DNA of 64,000 nt, taken from Paraspadella gotoi (Eukaryota > Chaetognatha). Made by a program: the position numbers and the translations under genes. Under the pieces are notes generated by a model, which was not told the DNA's origin, did no database searches, and saw only the letters and a list, made by a program, of their open reading frames with translations. Positions 9,823 to 22,559 of this stretch are shown here, in pieces. Numbering within the stretch: position 1 is the stretch's first letter; every line of letters begins with the position of its first letter. The DNA lies in contig CM119268.1 of NCBI GenBank assembly GCA_051294375.1, positions 20,663,266 through 20,727,265 on the forward strand, in the 5' to 3' direction.

Positions 9823-9850
9823 GAGTGAGAGGAAGAGAGAGACAGAGTTG
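9638..9850. repeat. (AG)n-rich tract
   Basis: Several (AG)n blocks with GAGAGAC and GAAAGAG interruptions; AGAGTTGAAAGAGAGA recurs. Confidence 0.85.
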
Positions 9851-10399
9851 AAAGAGAGACTGAGGAGAAAATAGTTAAACAGAGATAGAACGGAGGGAAA
9901 TGGAGGGAGATAACGAGACGAAAGAAGAAAGAAAGGATAAAAATAGATTAATAGTTATTGATCAATTTTATAAACATTATAGAAATATATGTAGAGATAT
10001 AAAAAAAACATTTTTTTATCAATACATAACGCACTTTAAAATTGCAAGATAAAAAAGTTCTGCGATTTGCTGCGAATGACGCGCAGAAAACCGGGATTTT
10101 GACAAATGTGTTTATTGTATTTTCCCTTAAGATTTTTTCGCGATGAAAAAAAAAGTTTTTATTATTGTCTCTCTGGTCATTTGAACTGACGGAGAAACGA
10201 GAGAAAAGGGGAAAATAAAAAGGATGATAAAACAGAAAATAAAATGAAGATTTCTATTTTCTTTTTCTTTTTTTTTGAAAATAGATTAAGATGCGGAAGG
10301 AAGGAAAGTGGAAGAGATGAAGAGAGAAGGTGAAAGAAAAAATAAAAAGGGAAATAAAACGAGACACGAGGGGAAATAAAAATTGAGACGGAATTCTTG

Positions 10400-10401
10400 T
10401 C

Positions 10402-10436
<35 letters not shown>

Positions 10437-10437
10437 T
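10400..10437. repeat. (GAC)n trinucleotide repeat
   Basis: Pure (ACG)n of about 12 units, then A-rich low-complexity sequence to 10735 and a 342-N gap at 10824-11165. Long Phe-rich frames on the minus strand arise from the A-rich tract. Confidence 0.9.
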
Positions 10438-11537
10438 CGTTTTCGTCGACGAACCAAATTCAAACGACTTTTGATCCCAAGAAAAAAAAAGGAAAAATAA
10501 TACGAAAGAGGAAACAAAAAGAAAACAAAAAACAAACAATGAAAAAAAAAGAAAAAAAAAGGAAAAGAAGAAGCTTAAATAAAAAAAGAAGGAAACGAGA
10601 AATATAAAAAAGAACAAAAAAAGAAAAAAGAACAAAAAAAGAAAAAAGAACAAAAAAGAAAAAAAAGAAAAAAAAAGAAAAAAAGAACAAAAGAAGAAAA
10701 AAAGAAAAATCATCTTCCAGCGACGACGAATGAGAATCGAGGGCGCGACGAAACGAGGCCCAATGTACGAGTGGAAATAAAAGGGGGAAATAAAACTCAA
10801 ATTGGGGCTTCCCTCCTCCCCCTNNNNNNNNNNNNNNNNNNNNNNNNNNNNNNNNNNNNNNNNNNNNNNNNNNNNNNNNNNNNNNNNNNNNNNNNNNNNN
10901 NNNNNNNNNNNNNNNNNNNNNNNNNNNNNNNNNNNNNNNNNNNNNNNNNNNNNNNNNNNNNNNNNNNNNNNNNNNNNNNNNNNNNNNNNNNNNNNNNNNN
11001 NNNNNNNNNNNNNNNNNNNNNNNNNNNNNNNNNNNNNNNNNNNNNNNNNNNNNNNNNNNNNNNNNNNNNNNNNNNNNNNNNNNNNNNNNNNNNNNNNNNN
11101 NNNNNNNNNNNNNNNNNNNNNNNNNNNNNNNNNNNNNNNNNNNNNNNNNNNNNNNNNNNNNNNNNTTTTCACAAAAAAAAAATTGAATGGAGACGAACAA
11201 AGTTTAGTCGGCTAAGAAATTAGATGTTTATTCTTTTGTATAAATTAAATAAAACTATAAAGGAGAGAAAATCGAAACATTTTTTTGTGGTGAATGTGAA
11301 TTTTTAAAGAAATTGAGGTAAAAAACGGCATCTGTGATAGTACAAAAAGTAAAATGGCAAAATATAAAGAAAAAAAAAAAGATAATGTTAAAGTTTCGGC
11401 TCAGAAACGCAGAAGCGGAAAAACAATGTTAGAATGTGGAAACCAATTCTGCTAAATGGAAACTTCTAGAAGAAATATGACTATTTATTGTAATTGTTCA
11501 CCTTCTGTAGCCCTTACTTTTTAAAGGAGAGAGGGAA

Positions 11538-11579
<42 letters not shown>

Positions 11580-12107
11580 TAACTCGAGTTCCGAGTCCAC
11601 ATTATTATGAGGGTCTTACCCTCGTTTCTCACTCCTTTCATTCCTCCTCCTCGTCATTCATCCTCCTCCTCCTCCTCCTCCCCCCCTCCTCAACACCCCA
11701 CCGCCCCCCCACCCTCTTCCGTTACCTGGCGACCATAAAAGGCACCTGGCGGCGAATTGGGGTCAGGGGAAAGTCTCGATTTTCTCGACGGAAGGAAACG
11801 AAGAGACGCTAGTTGCGTCCGAGTGACTTTTTTGAATATTTTGACGAAAGTGTGAAACAAATGCATAAGCGATTTGTTTTTAATCATTTATATATATCGT
11901 ATGAACTGAAATAACTAATCACTGCGTTGAGTTACTGATCATGTGAGCGTATTTCTTTGTATTTCTTACCGACAGACCAAAAAATTACTAAAAGAGTTGC
12001 TCTAAAAAAGTGTTCAGAGAGTGGCAAGGAAGGTGGAAAGGAGGAAGAAGATGGTGGTTTGAGGTGAGAAGGAGATGGTGGTTTGAGGTGGGAGTAATTT
12101 CATGGAA

Positions 12108-12235
12108 ACGTGTAAGAGTGATGGAGGCCTTAAACCACCAAAGCCTGTCCAAGGTCAGGGGTAAGATAGCTTATTTATGAAATGAATGAATAATTTTTAT
12201 ATTGGTTGTACCAATTTCATAAGAAAGATAGAACT
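12108..12235 (+). repeat. Interspersed repeat 'R1', copy 2
   Basis: Starts GTAAGAGTGATGGAGGCCTT, continues AAACCACCAAAGCCTGTCC and ends ATATTGGTTGTACCAATTTC. It matches 24009-24106 almost base for base and 48160-48280 more loosely. Confidence 0.8.
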
Positions 12236-12332
12236 CAACTGATGCCGAATTTAAAGAGAGAAAAAGGATAAAATGAGACGTGCGTTAATGTAACCACAAG
12301 TCAGACTCCATTGGCGATCAAAATCCCAGGTG

Positions 12333-12450
12333 TAGTTGGCATGAGCCTGGCATTAGCATGGCATGAGCCTGTCATTCAGCATGTTAACAGCCTCTCATCA
12401 ATCTGGCATCAGCCTGTCATCAGCCTGTTATCCGCATGGCGTCAGCCTAT
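12333..12450. repeat. Degenerate short tandem repeat
   Basis: Imperfect 10-20 bp units built on AGCCTGTCATC and GGCATGAGCCTG. Confidence 0.6.
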
Positions 12451-12503
12451 TTTTTCTCTCGAATCATCAAGTAACGAAATTTAATCATGATTGACGGCGC
12501 GTG

Positions 12504-12504
<1 letters not shown>

Positions 12505-12569
<65 letters not shown>

Positions 12570-12640
12570 CTTCCTCTCTCTCTCTCCCTCTTCCTATCTC
12601 TCTCTCTCTCTATCTCTCTCTCTCTCTATCTCTTTCTCTC

Positions 12641-12714
<74 letters not shown>

Positions 12715-12727
12715 CTCTCTGTCTCTT

Positions 12728-12784
<57 letters not shown>

Positions 12785-12884
12785 TTCTCTCTTGTCTTCA
12801 AAATAAAGAAGTCTTCGATCACATCGAATTCCATCTCTCACTGCGGCATGAGATTTCGGAAACGTGATCTTTCGATGGACGGAG

Positions 12885-12920
<36 letters not shown>

Positions 12921-13047
12921 AAGAAAAGAAAAGAAAGAATCTTCGATCACGTGATTCATCTGAAGGCAAATCATGTTGTATTAGCGGATTGGAGGTGAAA
13001 TTGGATCCTGACAGAGAAAAAAGAGAAAAAAGATGAGAGAGAGAGAG

Positions 13048-13103
<56 letters not shown>

Positions 13104-13105
13104 TG
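12505..13105. repeat. Large (CT)n then (AG)n compound microsatellite
   Basis: 12505-12793 is interrupted (CT)n; 12882-13105 is mostly (AG)n. The two arms are complementary over long distances and could fold back. Between them is about 90 bp of non-repeat sequence. Confidence 0.9.
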
Positions 13106-13133
13106 CTCTTCAACCCCCGAAATAAGAAAAAAA

Positions 13134-14264
13134 CAAGTTTGAACAAACCATGTCGGATCTGCCTACAATAATTAAGCGTTAATTAGCTTATTAGATTACA
13201 TGATAATTCTTTCAATTTTTTATCCTAACTTATTATAACAGATCATACAATACCAAACCAAAGGCTGCGCCAATAGATGTGAATCGCTTGCAAGGGATTA
13301 AACTGAACTGCTATGATGGTACAAATGAAAATATTTTTTAACTAATATTATTTTTTAAACTTGCGTCATTTTTTTCACTTGCATCATTTTATAAACTTGC
13401 ATAATTTTTTAATCTCGCATCATTTTATTAACTTGCATCATTTTTTCACTCGCATAATTTTTTCAACTTGCATCATTTTTTCAAATTGCATAATTTTTTT
13501 AAAAATTAATTATTCAATCATTTAATTAATTAATTAATGAAAATATTTATGAGTAAGAATAAATAATAAAAATTCAAGTCAACTTGACTTTGGTTTTTTC
13601 CATGCAAACTCATTTCCACTCCTCGATTCCATCGAAACTTTATATTCTGCTCAATCATATACTTTCCTACCCATACCAAAAATTTTATCTCATTCTATCC
13701 ATCCAATTATTATTAATTCGAGTAATTATAGATTAAAATTAATAATTTTTTACATTTAAACTCATTTCCACTTGCACGATTCCATTGAAACTTTATATCC
13801 AGCTTCGTCACATAGTTTCCCACCCACACACAAAATCTCATCTCAATCTATCCATCCAATTATAATTAATTAGAGTAATTATGGGTTAAAACTGGTAAGA
13901 AGATTGTAGTAAATGTGACTTATGTTTTTTTCCATTTAAACCCATTTTCACTCGCATGATTCGATCGAAAATTCATATCCAGCTCAATCACACACTTTCC
14001 TACCCACCCACAAAATTTCATTCCAATCCATCCTTTCAATCACGAGTAATTGGAGTTTAATTAAAAGGTGGGATGGACCTTCAGACAGACAGACAGACAG
14101 ACAGACGGACAGATTGACGGACATCATTTTTTCTGCATAATTCATCATAATTCGATATTCTGATGTGATAAAAATGATTTACCGACAAGATTTAGGGGTG
14201 AGACCGACGGACCAACAAAGCGAATTATAGAGTCGGAATCTGCTGATAATCAGATCCGACTAAA
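13134..14264 (-). mobile_element. HINE/pearl-like element, copy E1 (reverse)
   Basis: Begins ACAAGTTTGAACAAACCATG followed by GTCGGATCTGC (13152) and ends with the hairpin GTCGGAATCTG...CAGATCCGAC at 14232-14260 and TAAAA. Near that end is a (GACA/GACG)n tract (14088-14120), the complement of GTCY. The interior holds tandem 'CTTGCATCATTTTTT' units (13355-13500) and a repeated block ending in CACAAAATTTCAT. No coding capacity. Confidence 0.6.
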
Positions 14265-14337
14265 ATTTTTACCCTTTACCTCTTTTTCTTTTCTTTACTT
14301 CTCTTCGTTTATCTCTTGCTCGACTGGGAGGAAACTT

Positions 14338-14624
14338 CTCTCTCACTCTCTCTCTCTCTCTCTCTCTCNNNNNNNNNNNNNNNNNNNNNNNNNNNNNNNN
14401 NNNNNNNNNNNNNNNNNNNNNNNNNNNNNNNNNNNNNNNNNNNNNNNNNNNNNNNNNNNNNNNNNNNNNNNNNNNNNNNNNNNNNNNNNNNNNNNNNNNN
14501 NNNNNNNNNNNNNNNNNNNNNNNNNNNNNNNNNNNNNNNNNNNNNNNNNNNNNNNNNNNNNNNNNNNNNNNNNNNNNNNNNNNNNNNNNNNNNNNNNNNN
14601 NNNNNNNNNNNNNNNNNNNNNNNN
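14338..14624. repeat. (CT)n running into gap 14369-14624
   Basis: (CT)n then 256 N. The following 14625-15300 is AT-rich with one unremarkable ORF (14678-15019) that I do not support as a gene; gap 15319-15589 follows, again preceded by (CT)n. Confidence 0.85.
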
Positions 14625-16178
14625 GTGAACGGGGTGAAAGGTGGTGAGGGAGAGAGGGGGGTGTTGAGAAAAGGGAAATGGACTTTAGCGATTCATTATT
14701 TGTCACTCGAATTCACTGGTGTCGATTTAAGATCTTTTTTATAAAAAGAAATTATGTATATATTTCATTTAATTCATTATCGATTTATATTTGTATAACT
14801 AAAATATTTAAAATGGATTATATTTTTAATGTCGCGACAAATTTACAATCGAGAAAAGAATTTCGCCGTCACTTTGATCAAATTACGATTGTCATTTCGA
14901 GTCCTCTCGCAAAATACGAGAGTATTAAACACATAATACCCATCTTTAAAGAATTGATTAAAATATCTGAATATTACGCGCATTATGCCTCATTGATCGA
15001 TCATTTTTTCGTCTCTTGAATAATAAAAAAACCTTCCTTCTATGCAAAATACAGTATAAACAAAAATGACTCAGTATTTTATAAAGTGTGTGACTACTAT
15101 TTTCCAATAAATCGTTTCCCTTGGGGTATGTAAGACTTTTTGTGAAACGTGGCTCATTTCTTAAAGTTGATACGATGCCCTGTGAAGTTCCACTGTGATA
15201 AGTCGTGCGTCTAAGTCACTGGTGATTCCCACGTCCGCGCGGTTGACGTCACATGGAATCGAAGAAAAGATGACCACTCAACGACCTTGCTCACACTGAG
15301 TCTCTCTTTCTCTCTCTCNNNNNNNNNNNNNNNNNNNNNNNNNNNNNNNNNNNNNNNNNNNNNNNNNNNNNNNNNNNNNNNNNNNNNNNNNNNNNNNNNN
15401 NNNNNNNNNNNNNNNNNNNNNNNNNNNNNNNNNNNNNNNNNNNNNNNNNNNNNNNNNNNNNNNNNNNNNNNNNNNNNNNNNNNNNNNNNNNNNNNNNNNN
15501 NNNNNNNNNNNNNNNNNNNNNNNNNNNNNNNNNNNNNNNNNNNNNNNNNNNNNNNNNNNNNNNNNNNNNNNNNNNNNNNNNNNNNNNNNAGAATAAATCT
15601 TAGCCACCACCGCCGAGCATAAACCCATTTGTTTTTTTGCGGCCATCATTTTCATTTTTTCACTTCATTGTTCCGGAGGGAGTTGTTCCCTTTTTTTTCC
15701 TTTTCTTTCATTTCTTGGTTTTTTTTTACTTTAGAAGAAGATGAAGAAAGGGTTGTTCGATTTCTCGTCAGCATGAAAATATTTTTAATGTGAAAAAGTG
15801 AATTTCAAGTTGACATCAAACGCGACATAAAAAGAAAAAAAAAATGAAATGACCTGACATAAACGAAAGTTCGAATTAGGAGACAAAGAGTAGATTGAAA
15901 TGTGAATGACTTTACTCAATACTCCGCTCTCTATTTCACGCTTTCCTCGCTTTCTACATATTTCACTCTCCGATTTTATCTTCTTCTCGCTCTTTCTTCA
16001 TCCTCTCCACGCTCTACCGTCTCGCTCTCTATCCCGCTCGCGTTTCTCTCCGTTTGCTTTCTTCAGGGAATTCGTCTTTCCCTCAAAATCTCCAGGGGAG
16101 ATCTGCCTCGAAAGTCTTTATTTCTTTATTTCATTTCCAATGATTTTCGTCCGATCCTCAGTTTGGGAAGGAAGACAA

Positions 16179-16182
<4 letters not shown>

Positions 16183-16233
<51 letters not shown>
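16183..16233. repeat. (AG)n microsatellite
   Basis: Pure dinucleotide run. The flanks 15590-16180 and 16240-16526 hold no feature I can support; a 409-N gap spans 16527-16935. Confidence 0.9.
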
Positions 16234-16241
<8 letters not shown>

Positions 16242-17067
16242 GTGCGAAGACAGATAAATAGAGGAGTGCTAGAGAGACTCCTTTTCAATTTTCAAACCGT
16301 TCGAAAATAATAATTTTTAAAAAGAAATTTCATAAACAACGAACAAATTTTCCGAGTTTCGGTCTCAAGAAAAAAAAATGAGTCAAGGACCGAGTGAACG
16401 CGACGCGAAAGCATCACTTGTATTTTTTCCTTTTTTCTCTTTAGTGAAAAAAAGAAAAACATTTTTGTGGCAAATGGAGAAAACATTTTTGTTTTTGTTT
16501 TTCAGTTTTTCAGTCTGAGAGATAGANNNNNNNNNNNNNNNNNNNNNNNNNNNNNNNNNNNNNNNNNNNNNNNNNNNNNNNNNNNNNNNNNNNNNNNNNN
16601 NNNNNNNNNNNNNNNNNNNNNNNNNNNNNNNNNNNNNNNNNNNNNNNNNNNNNNNNNNNNNNNNNNNNNNNNNNNNNNNNNNNNNNNNNNNNNNNNNNNN
16701 NNNNNNNNNNNNNNNNNNNNNNNNNNNNNNNNNNNNNNNNNNNNNNNNNNNNNNNNNNNNNNNNNNNNNNNNNNNNNNNNNNNNNNNNNNNNNNNNNNNN
16801 NNNNNNNNNNNNNNNNNNNNNNNNNNNNNNNNNNNNNNNNNNNNNNNNNNNNNNNNNNNNNNNNNNNNNNNNNNNNNNNNNNNNNNNNNNNNNNNNNNNN
16901 NNNNNNNNNNNNNNNNNNNNNNNNNNNNNNNNNNNCGACGACGACGACGACGACGACAACGTGTTACGAAAACAAAGAGGACGACCACCTGTGTTTGTAA
17001 TGTATTCTAATTTTAGTGAGACATTTCAAGGTCGCTTCAATTTTAAAGAGGATAGTCAACTTTTTTT

Positions 17068-17275
17068 TAGAAAAACGTTGTCATCATCATCATCATCAAC
17101 ATCATCATCATCAACATCATTATCATCATCCTCAATTTCATCATCATCATCATAATCATCAACATCATTATCATCATCATCATCATTATCATCATCATCA
17201 TCATCGTCGTCGTATTCATCGTCATCCTCTTAGTTGTCGTCGTCGTCCTAATGGTCGTCGTCGTCGTCGTCGCCA
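17068..17275. repeat. (ATC)n/(GTC)n trinucleotide tract
   Basis: About 200 bp of imperfect (CAT)n that turns into (CGT)n. His-, Ser- and Met-rich frames here are artefacts. Confidence 0.95.
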
Positions 17276-17404
17276 TGGCATTTCTTGGAAATCGCGGTTT
17301 CACTCGATCCAGAGGTTCTGTTTGGAACCGATGGATTTCGTCTTTGAGGGGGGGGGACAAAGGAGATGTGTGGACGGGAGGGTGGAAGTGATGGGGTGAG
17401 AATG

Positions 17405-17925
17405 GATGATGGAGAGAATGGAAGGCAGAGTTAAGGAGAGGTTGATGGAGAAACAGGAAGGCAGAGTTAAAGAGAGGTTGATGGAGAAAAGGAAGGCAGA
17501 GTTAAAGAGAGGTTGAATTGAGAGAAGGAAGGCAGAGTTAAGAGAGGTTGATGGAGAAAGGAAGGCAGAGTTAAAGAAAGAGGTTGATTGAGAGAAGGAA
17601 GGCAGAGTTAAAGAGAGGTTGATGGAGAAAGGAAGCAGAGTTAAGAAGAGGTTGATGGAGAAAAGGAAGGCAGATTAAAAAGAGAGGTTGATGAGAAGAA
17701 GGAAGCAGAGTTAAAGACGAGTGTTGATGGAGAAAGACAGGGAAAGGCAGAGTTACAAGAGAGGTTATGATGAAGAAAAGGAAGGCAGAGTTAAAGAGAG
17801 GTTGATGGAGAAAAGGAAGGCAGAGTTTAGAGAGGTTGATGAGATAAAAGGAAGGCATGAGTAAAGAGAGGTTGATGGAGAAAAGGAAGGCAAGAGTTAA
17901 AAAGAGGTTGAAGTATAAAAGAGTG
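17405..17925. repeat. 35-bp minisatellite, about 14 copies
   Basis: Unit GGAAGGCAGAGTTAAAGAGA followed by GGTTGATGGAGAAAA. The copies carry scattered one-base indels, suggesting part of it is unpolished sequence. Confidence 0.9.
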
Positions 17926-17967
17926 GAAAAAGAAAAGAAAAAGAAGAATTTTTATATTGAGATTCAG

Positions 17968-18176
17968 ATGATGATGATGATGATGATGACGATGATGATT
18001 TTGAAGATGATGATGACGATAATGATGAATACGGTGATGATGCTGATGATAATGACGATTATGCTGATGAAGATGATGATGATGATGATAATGATGATTA
18101 CGATGATGACGCTGATGATAATGACAATGATTATGATGATGATGATGATGAAGATGATTATGATGATGATCTTGGT
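17968..18176. repeat. (GAT)n trinucleotide tract
   Basis: About 210 bp of (GAT)n with GAC and AAT variants. Confidence 0.95.
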
Positions 18177-18214
18177 GGTCAACGTTTGTAAACAAGAAAT
18201 TACTTTAAATCTTT

Positions 18215-19191
18215 TTAGTCGGACTCTATAATTCACTTTGTCGGTTAGTCGGTCCGCCCCCTCAATATTGTCGGGCACTGACTTATATCATGTCAGAACA
18301 TCGAATTATGATAAATTATGCAAAAAAAATAATGTCAGTCCGTCCGTCCGTCTGTCCGTTGGTCCCACCTTAGCAAAAAACACCATTTCCTCGTGATTTG
18401 ATGGATGGATTGGAATGAAATTTTGTGTGTGAGAAGGGAAGTTTATAATTGAAATGGATATGAAGTTTCGATGGAATCGTTCTAGTGGAAATGAGTTAAA
18501 ATGGAAAAAACAAGAAAATATATTTCATTATTTGAAAACTAATTACTCATGAGTGGATGGGGCGATTGACTAGCAATTTTGTATGTGGGTAGGAAAGTTT
18601 GTGGTTAAGCTGGAAATCAAGTTTCGATTGAATCGTCTTAGTGGAAATGAGTTTAAATGGAAAAAACAAAAAACCTGTTTCACTAATTGATTATTAAATA
18701 TTAAATATAAATGCAAGATGAATTAATTAATCAAATAATTAATCACTTAATTAATCAATTAGTCAACTAATTAATCAATAATTAATTAATCATTCAATTT
18801 ATTATTCAGTTAATAAATTCATTTATCTATTAATTAATTATTCAATCAATTCATTTATCTATTAATTAATTATTCAATCAATTTTTTTATCATTAATTAA
18901 TTATTCAATCAATAAATTTATTTATCAATTAATTAATTATTCAATCAGTCAATCAATCAAATAAGTCAATCGTTATCGGCATTGTTGTCGTCGTCGTCGC
19001 CATCATCGTCGTCGTTGCTTTTGTCGTGGTCACTGACGAAAACACCTAGAAACAAACATTTTGGATCAAATTAATTAATTAATCGCCTAATTGATAATCA
19101 ACTTGAATTAATTAATAAATTAATTAATTAATAAATTAATTAATTCCCGCTAATGATTGTGGGCAGGTCCGATATTGTTTGCTCAAACTTG
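18215..19191 (+). mobile_element. HINE/pearl-like element, copy E2
   Basis: Left end TTAGTCGGACTCTATAATTC (its hairpin shortened), then GTCGG-rich sequence, the GTCCGTCCGTCC tract near 18340, two copies of a block ending TTTCGATGGAATCGT, about 300 bp of TTAATTAATCAA-type sequence, a short GTC run, and the right end GGGCAGGTCCGATATTGTTT with GCTCAAACTTG. Confidence 0.65.
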
Positions 19192-19699
19192 TTTTACTTG
19201 AAAACTCAAGAAAACGGCTAAATTTGACACAAACTCTGTCAGAGAGTTGGACATTGAAAACACAGGAAAACAAAACATAACCGCCAAACAAAACAAAAGC
19301 TTAATTCATTTTTTCGAGCAATATATAAAATTTCGGTTTTAAAAAAAATTGAAAAACGATCAAAAATAAAACCATCTCTAGAAACTGGCCGCTTTTGTCT
19401 TTCGATCGATACCCATTACATAATATGACCAGAAAATTCTCCAGCAACTGTCCATTTTTACCATTTTTCCAACACATGTATAGTAACAAGATTTAGAATT
19501 TTTTTTAAAGGAAAAGAAAAAGAAAAGGAAAATGAAAAGGAAAGGAAAAGGAAAAGGAAAACCAGACTTGACGCCCTTCAGTTATCCTGACTGTGATCCT
19601 CTTGTCTATTAGGAATGAGAGGTGGTCAAGACAGAAGTCAAACGCGCTTTCTTCATAACTGTTTAGTTCATGAAATTAGGGATGTTGTTAGGAATCAGA

Positions 19700-19975
19700 G
19701 ATTTGAGTGGGCGTGGTTTGCAAAAGGTTTTTTGAAGTGCATGGTCGATAAAAGCTTTTTGAGTGCCGTGGTTTCCAAAATAAACTTTTTGAGTGGGCGT
19801 GTCAACAAAGAGCTTTCTTGATTGGCCGTGTTGAAAAAACTTTTGAGTGGCGTGGTTGAAAAAATTTTTGAGTCGGGCCCGTGGTTTCGAAAAAGCTTTT
19901 TGAGTGGGCGTGGTCAAAAAGGTTTTTGAGTGGGCATGGTTGAAAAAGCTTTTTGAGTGGGCGCGGTCGCATAAG
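19700..19975. repeat. 27-bp minisatellite, about 9 copies
   Basis: Unit built on TTTTTGAGTGGGCGTGGT followed by TNAAAAAGC. Preceded at 19500-19560 by (GGAAAA)n. The stretch 20000-20340 is low complexity with no gene seen. Confidence 0.85.
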
Positions 19976-20626
19976 CTTGCGCCGCCTTTCGTGGATACTT
20001 GCAGGATTGTTTGAATGGACTGTATTGTCTAGACAATTTTTTTACATTTATGCCAATTTTTATTACTTTACATTTTTATTTACCCATTTTAAATATTTTT
20101 TAAATATTTTCCGAAAAGTCCTGGACCTCCCCGTACCAAATTTGAAGCTAAAAATCGGAGTCAAAGTCTGAATGTTGAAAAAAAAAGAACAAAATTTAAA
20201 AAAAGTTTTTAAAAGTCGAAGCAGCGACCTTAAAGAAAGAAAAAAGTCGCTTCTGAGACGAAAACAGAAGAAACGGCCAAAGGAGAACAAAAATGGTACA
20301 AGGAACTTGAAAAAGAATCCAGTTAAGACGTCGCAGAACAGAGAGAGAGATTGAGAGAGAAGAAGAGAGAGAGAGATGCCCTTGTCACCGGGCGTGGACG
20401 AAAGGGCCATGCCCGTAGGAGACTCTCTTTGTATCTCTCTGTCTCTGTCTTCCCAGCTCTCTCATCACCACCCTCCCCCCTCTTTCGGCGCANNNNNNNN
20501 NNNNNNNNNNNNNNNNNNNNNNNNCTCTCTCTCTCACACACACATTGTTTGTTTGACTCACCTTTTTTGTTCGGGGTGAAAGTCGTATTCTGGGATCAAG
20601 AATTGAAGCCAGAATTTGTTGAGAAA

Positions 20627-20668
20627 ATCACGTGATCTTTCGTGAATTGGTTGAGACAATCACGTGAT
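20627..20668. promoter_or_regulatory. Pair of ATCACGTGAT palindromes
   Basis: Two exact copies of the 10-bp palindrome, at 20627-20636 and 20659-20668, start to start 32 bp (three helical turns). TCACGTGA is the classic site of MITF/TFE/Max-type bHLH-zipper factors. Function inferred from motif only. Confidence 0.35.
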
Positions 20669-21739
20669 ATTTCTTCTTTTTTCCTTTGAATTCAAACCCC
20701 GTGTCCGCGAGTGACCCGAAAAAATATTTACTATACTTTAACTATTTATTAAATATAATTCATAAGTATATCATTAGTTAGAGAATTACTGGAAGTTTTT
20801 TATGTATATATTTTATAATAAAATTGGCGAAAAAAGACCATTTTAGGTGTGTTCTTGATTTAATTTAAAAAAAGTTTACATCATAAGATATCTCTATTAA
20901 TGGTCTTTTCAATGGCGTATCTGAATTGTAATGTTGAGTAATTTCTGAGTAATGATTTTTTAATTGTAAATCTTAAGGTTTCTTGATACAATACGTCCAA
21001 TTAGAAAAAAATGCTGTCCTGAGCATGTTCTTGACTGTTTTCAATAATTATTTTATATCATAAGGAGTCCCAGATAATTTTTAATCTTATGGTATCAACA
21101 CATTTTAATAATTTTAAGTAATTAATGAGTAATTAATTTATAATGATTTTCTTTTTTTTAAAGATTCAGTTTTTTACTGAAGATGAAATTGGATGACCAT
21201 TAAAGAAAGGTTGTTTTCCATAAGTAAATATAAAATAAATCTCATGAAATTAAAATAAAATAAACGTCCAGTACCTTGCTAAAGAATGAGGAAATGGATT
21301 TTTTGGTGTCACTCGCGAACGGAGACGNNNNNNNNNNNNNNNNNNNNNNNNNNNNNNNNNNNNNNNNNNNNNNNNNNNNNNNNNNNNNNNNNNNNNNNNN
21401 NNNNNNNNNNNNNNNNNNNNNNNNNNNNNNNNNNNNNNNNNNNNNNNNNNNNNNNNNNNNNNNNNNNNNNNNNNNNNNNNNNNNNNNNNNNNNNNNNNNN
21501 NNNNNNNNNNNNNNNNNNNNNNNNNNNNNNNNNNNNNNNNNNNAAAAAAAAAAGAAAAACAAAGGAAATAAAATAAGGAAAAAAAGGAAAACGGGGAATG
21601 AAAATAAAATCTTCGAAAAAAATGAGGAAAAAAAAGGGAAAGAAAAAGGAAAAAAGAAAAAAAGAAAAAAAAAAGAAACGAGGTGACGAATGAAGCGAAA
21701 ACAATCGACGAGAAAGGCCGAAGAAAAGAAAGGGTTAGG

Positions 21740-22290
21740 AACTCAGATATCTCTAGGAGGTAGAGGAGGAGGAAATAGAAAAGGAGGAAAGAAAATTGGA
21801 GGAAAGAGAAAGGGAGGAAAAAAGGGAGGAAATAGAAAGATAGGAAAGGGAAAAGAAAAAAAGGGAAAGGGAGGAGAGAAAAATGGAGGAAAGGGAGGAA
21901 AGATAAATGGAAAAAAGAGAAAGGGAGGAGAGAAAAAGGGAGGAAAGGGAGGAAAGAGAAATGGAAAAAAGAGAAAGGGAGGAGAGAAAAAGGGAGGAAA
22001 GGGAGGAAAGAGAAATGGAAAAAAGAGAAAGGGAGGAGAGAAAAAGGGAGGAAAGGGAGGAAAGAGAAATGGAAAAAAGAGAAAGGGAGGAGAGAAAAAG
22101 GGAGGAAAGGGAGGAAAGAGAAATGGAAAAAAGAGAAAAGGAGGAGAGAAAAAGGGAGGAAAGGGAGGAAAGAGAAATGGAAAAAAGAGAAAGGGAGGAG
22201 AAAAAAAAGGAGGAAAGGGAGGAAAGAGAAACGGAAAAAAGAGAAAGGGAGGAGAGAAAAAAGGAGGAAAGAGAAAAGAAAAAGTTGGAA
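21740..22290. repeat. 54-bp purine minisatellite, about 8 copies
   Basis: Unit AGAGAAATGGAAAAAAGAGA plus AAGGGAGGAGAGAAAAAGGG plus AGGAAAGGGAGGAA. As 54 is divisible by three, one frame stays open for about 430 bp and reads an 18-residue Glu/Arg/Lys repeat; I treat this as repeat-derived. Confidence 0.9.
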
Positions 22291-22559
22291 GATATTACTA
22301 GATATATAAACAGAGGGAATAGTATCATTGCGAAATAAAAAAAATAAATATCCTGAAAGCTAAAAATAGCAAAATAATGAAGAGACAGATTCAGCGGAAA
22401 ATTCATTCAGGTGTTTGAGGCACCACTATAAATAAAAAAAAATATTAAAGAGTAAATGATCAAAAATAAAACCAATTAAAAATAGAGATTAAATTAAAAT
22501 TAAGACTAAAAACGAAAAAAAACCGGGAAAACAAAAAAGAAGAGAGGTGTGGGATATGA

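Noticed and set aside
11690-11887. Minus-strand ORF with a possible exon (FLPSRKSRLSPDPNSPPGAF) between CTAG and CAG|GTAACG
   Set aside because: Splice sites are weak, the peptide is short and no partner exon is seen.
15595-15655. Minus-strand ATG start MKMMAAKKQMGLCSAVVAK in good context
   Set aside because: Runs straight into an N gap; nothing to support or test it.
21690-22406. Frames of about 140-217 codons with 18-residue repeats
   Set aside because: Produced by a 54-bp purine minisatellite; both strands are open and composition is purely repeat-driven.
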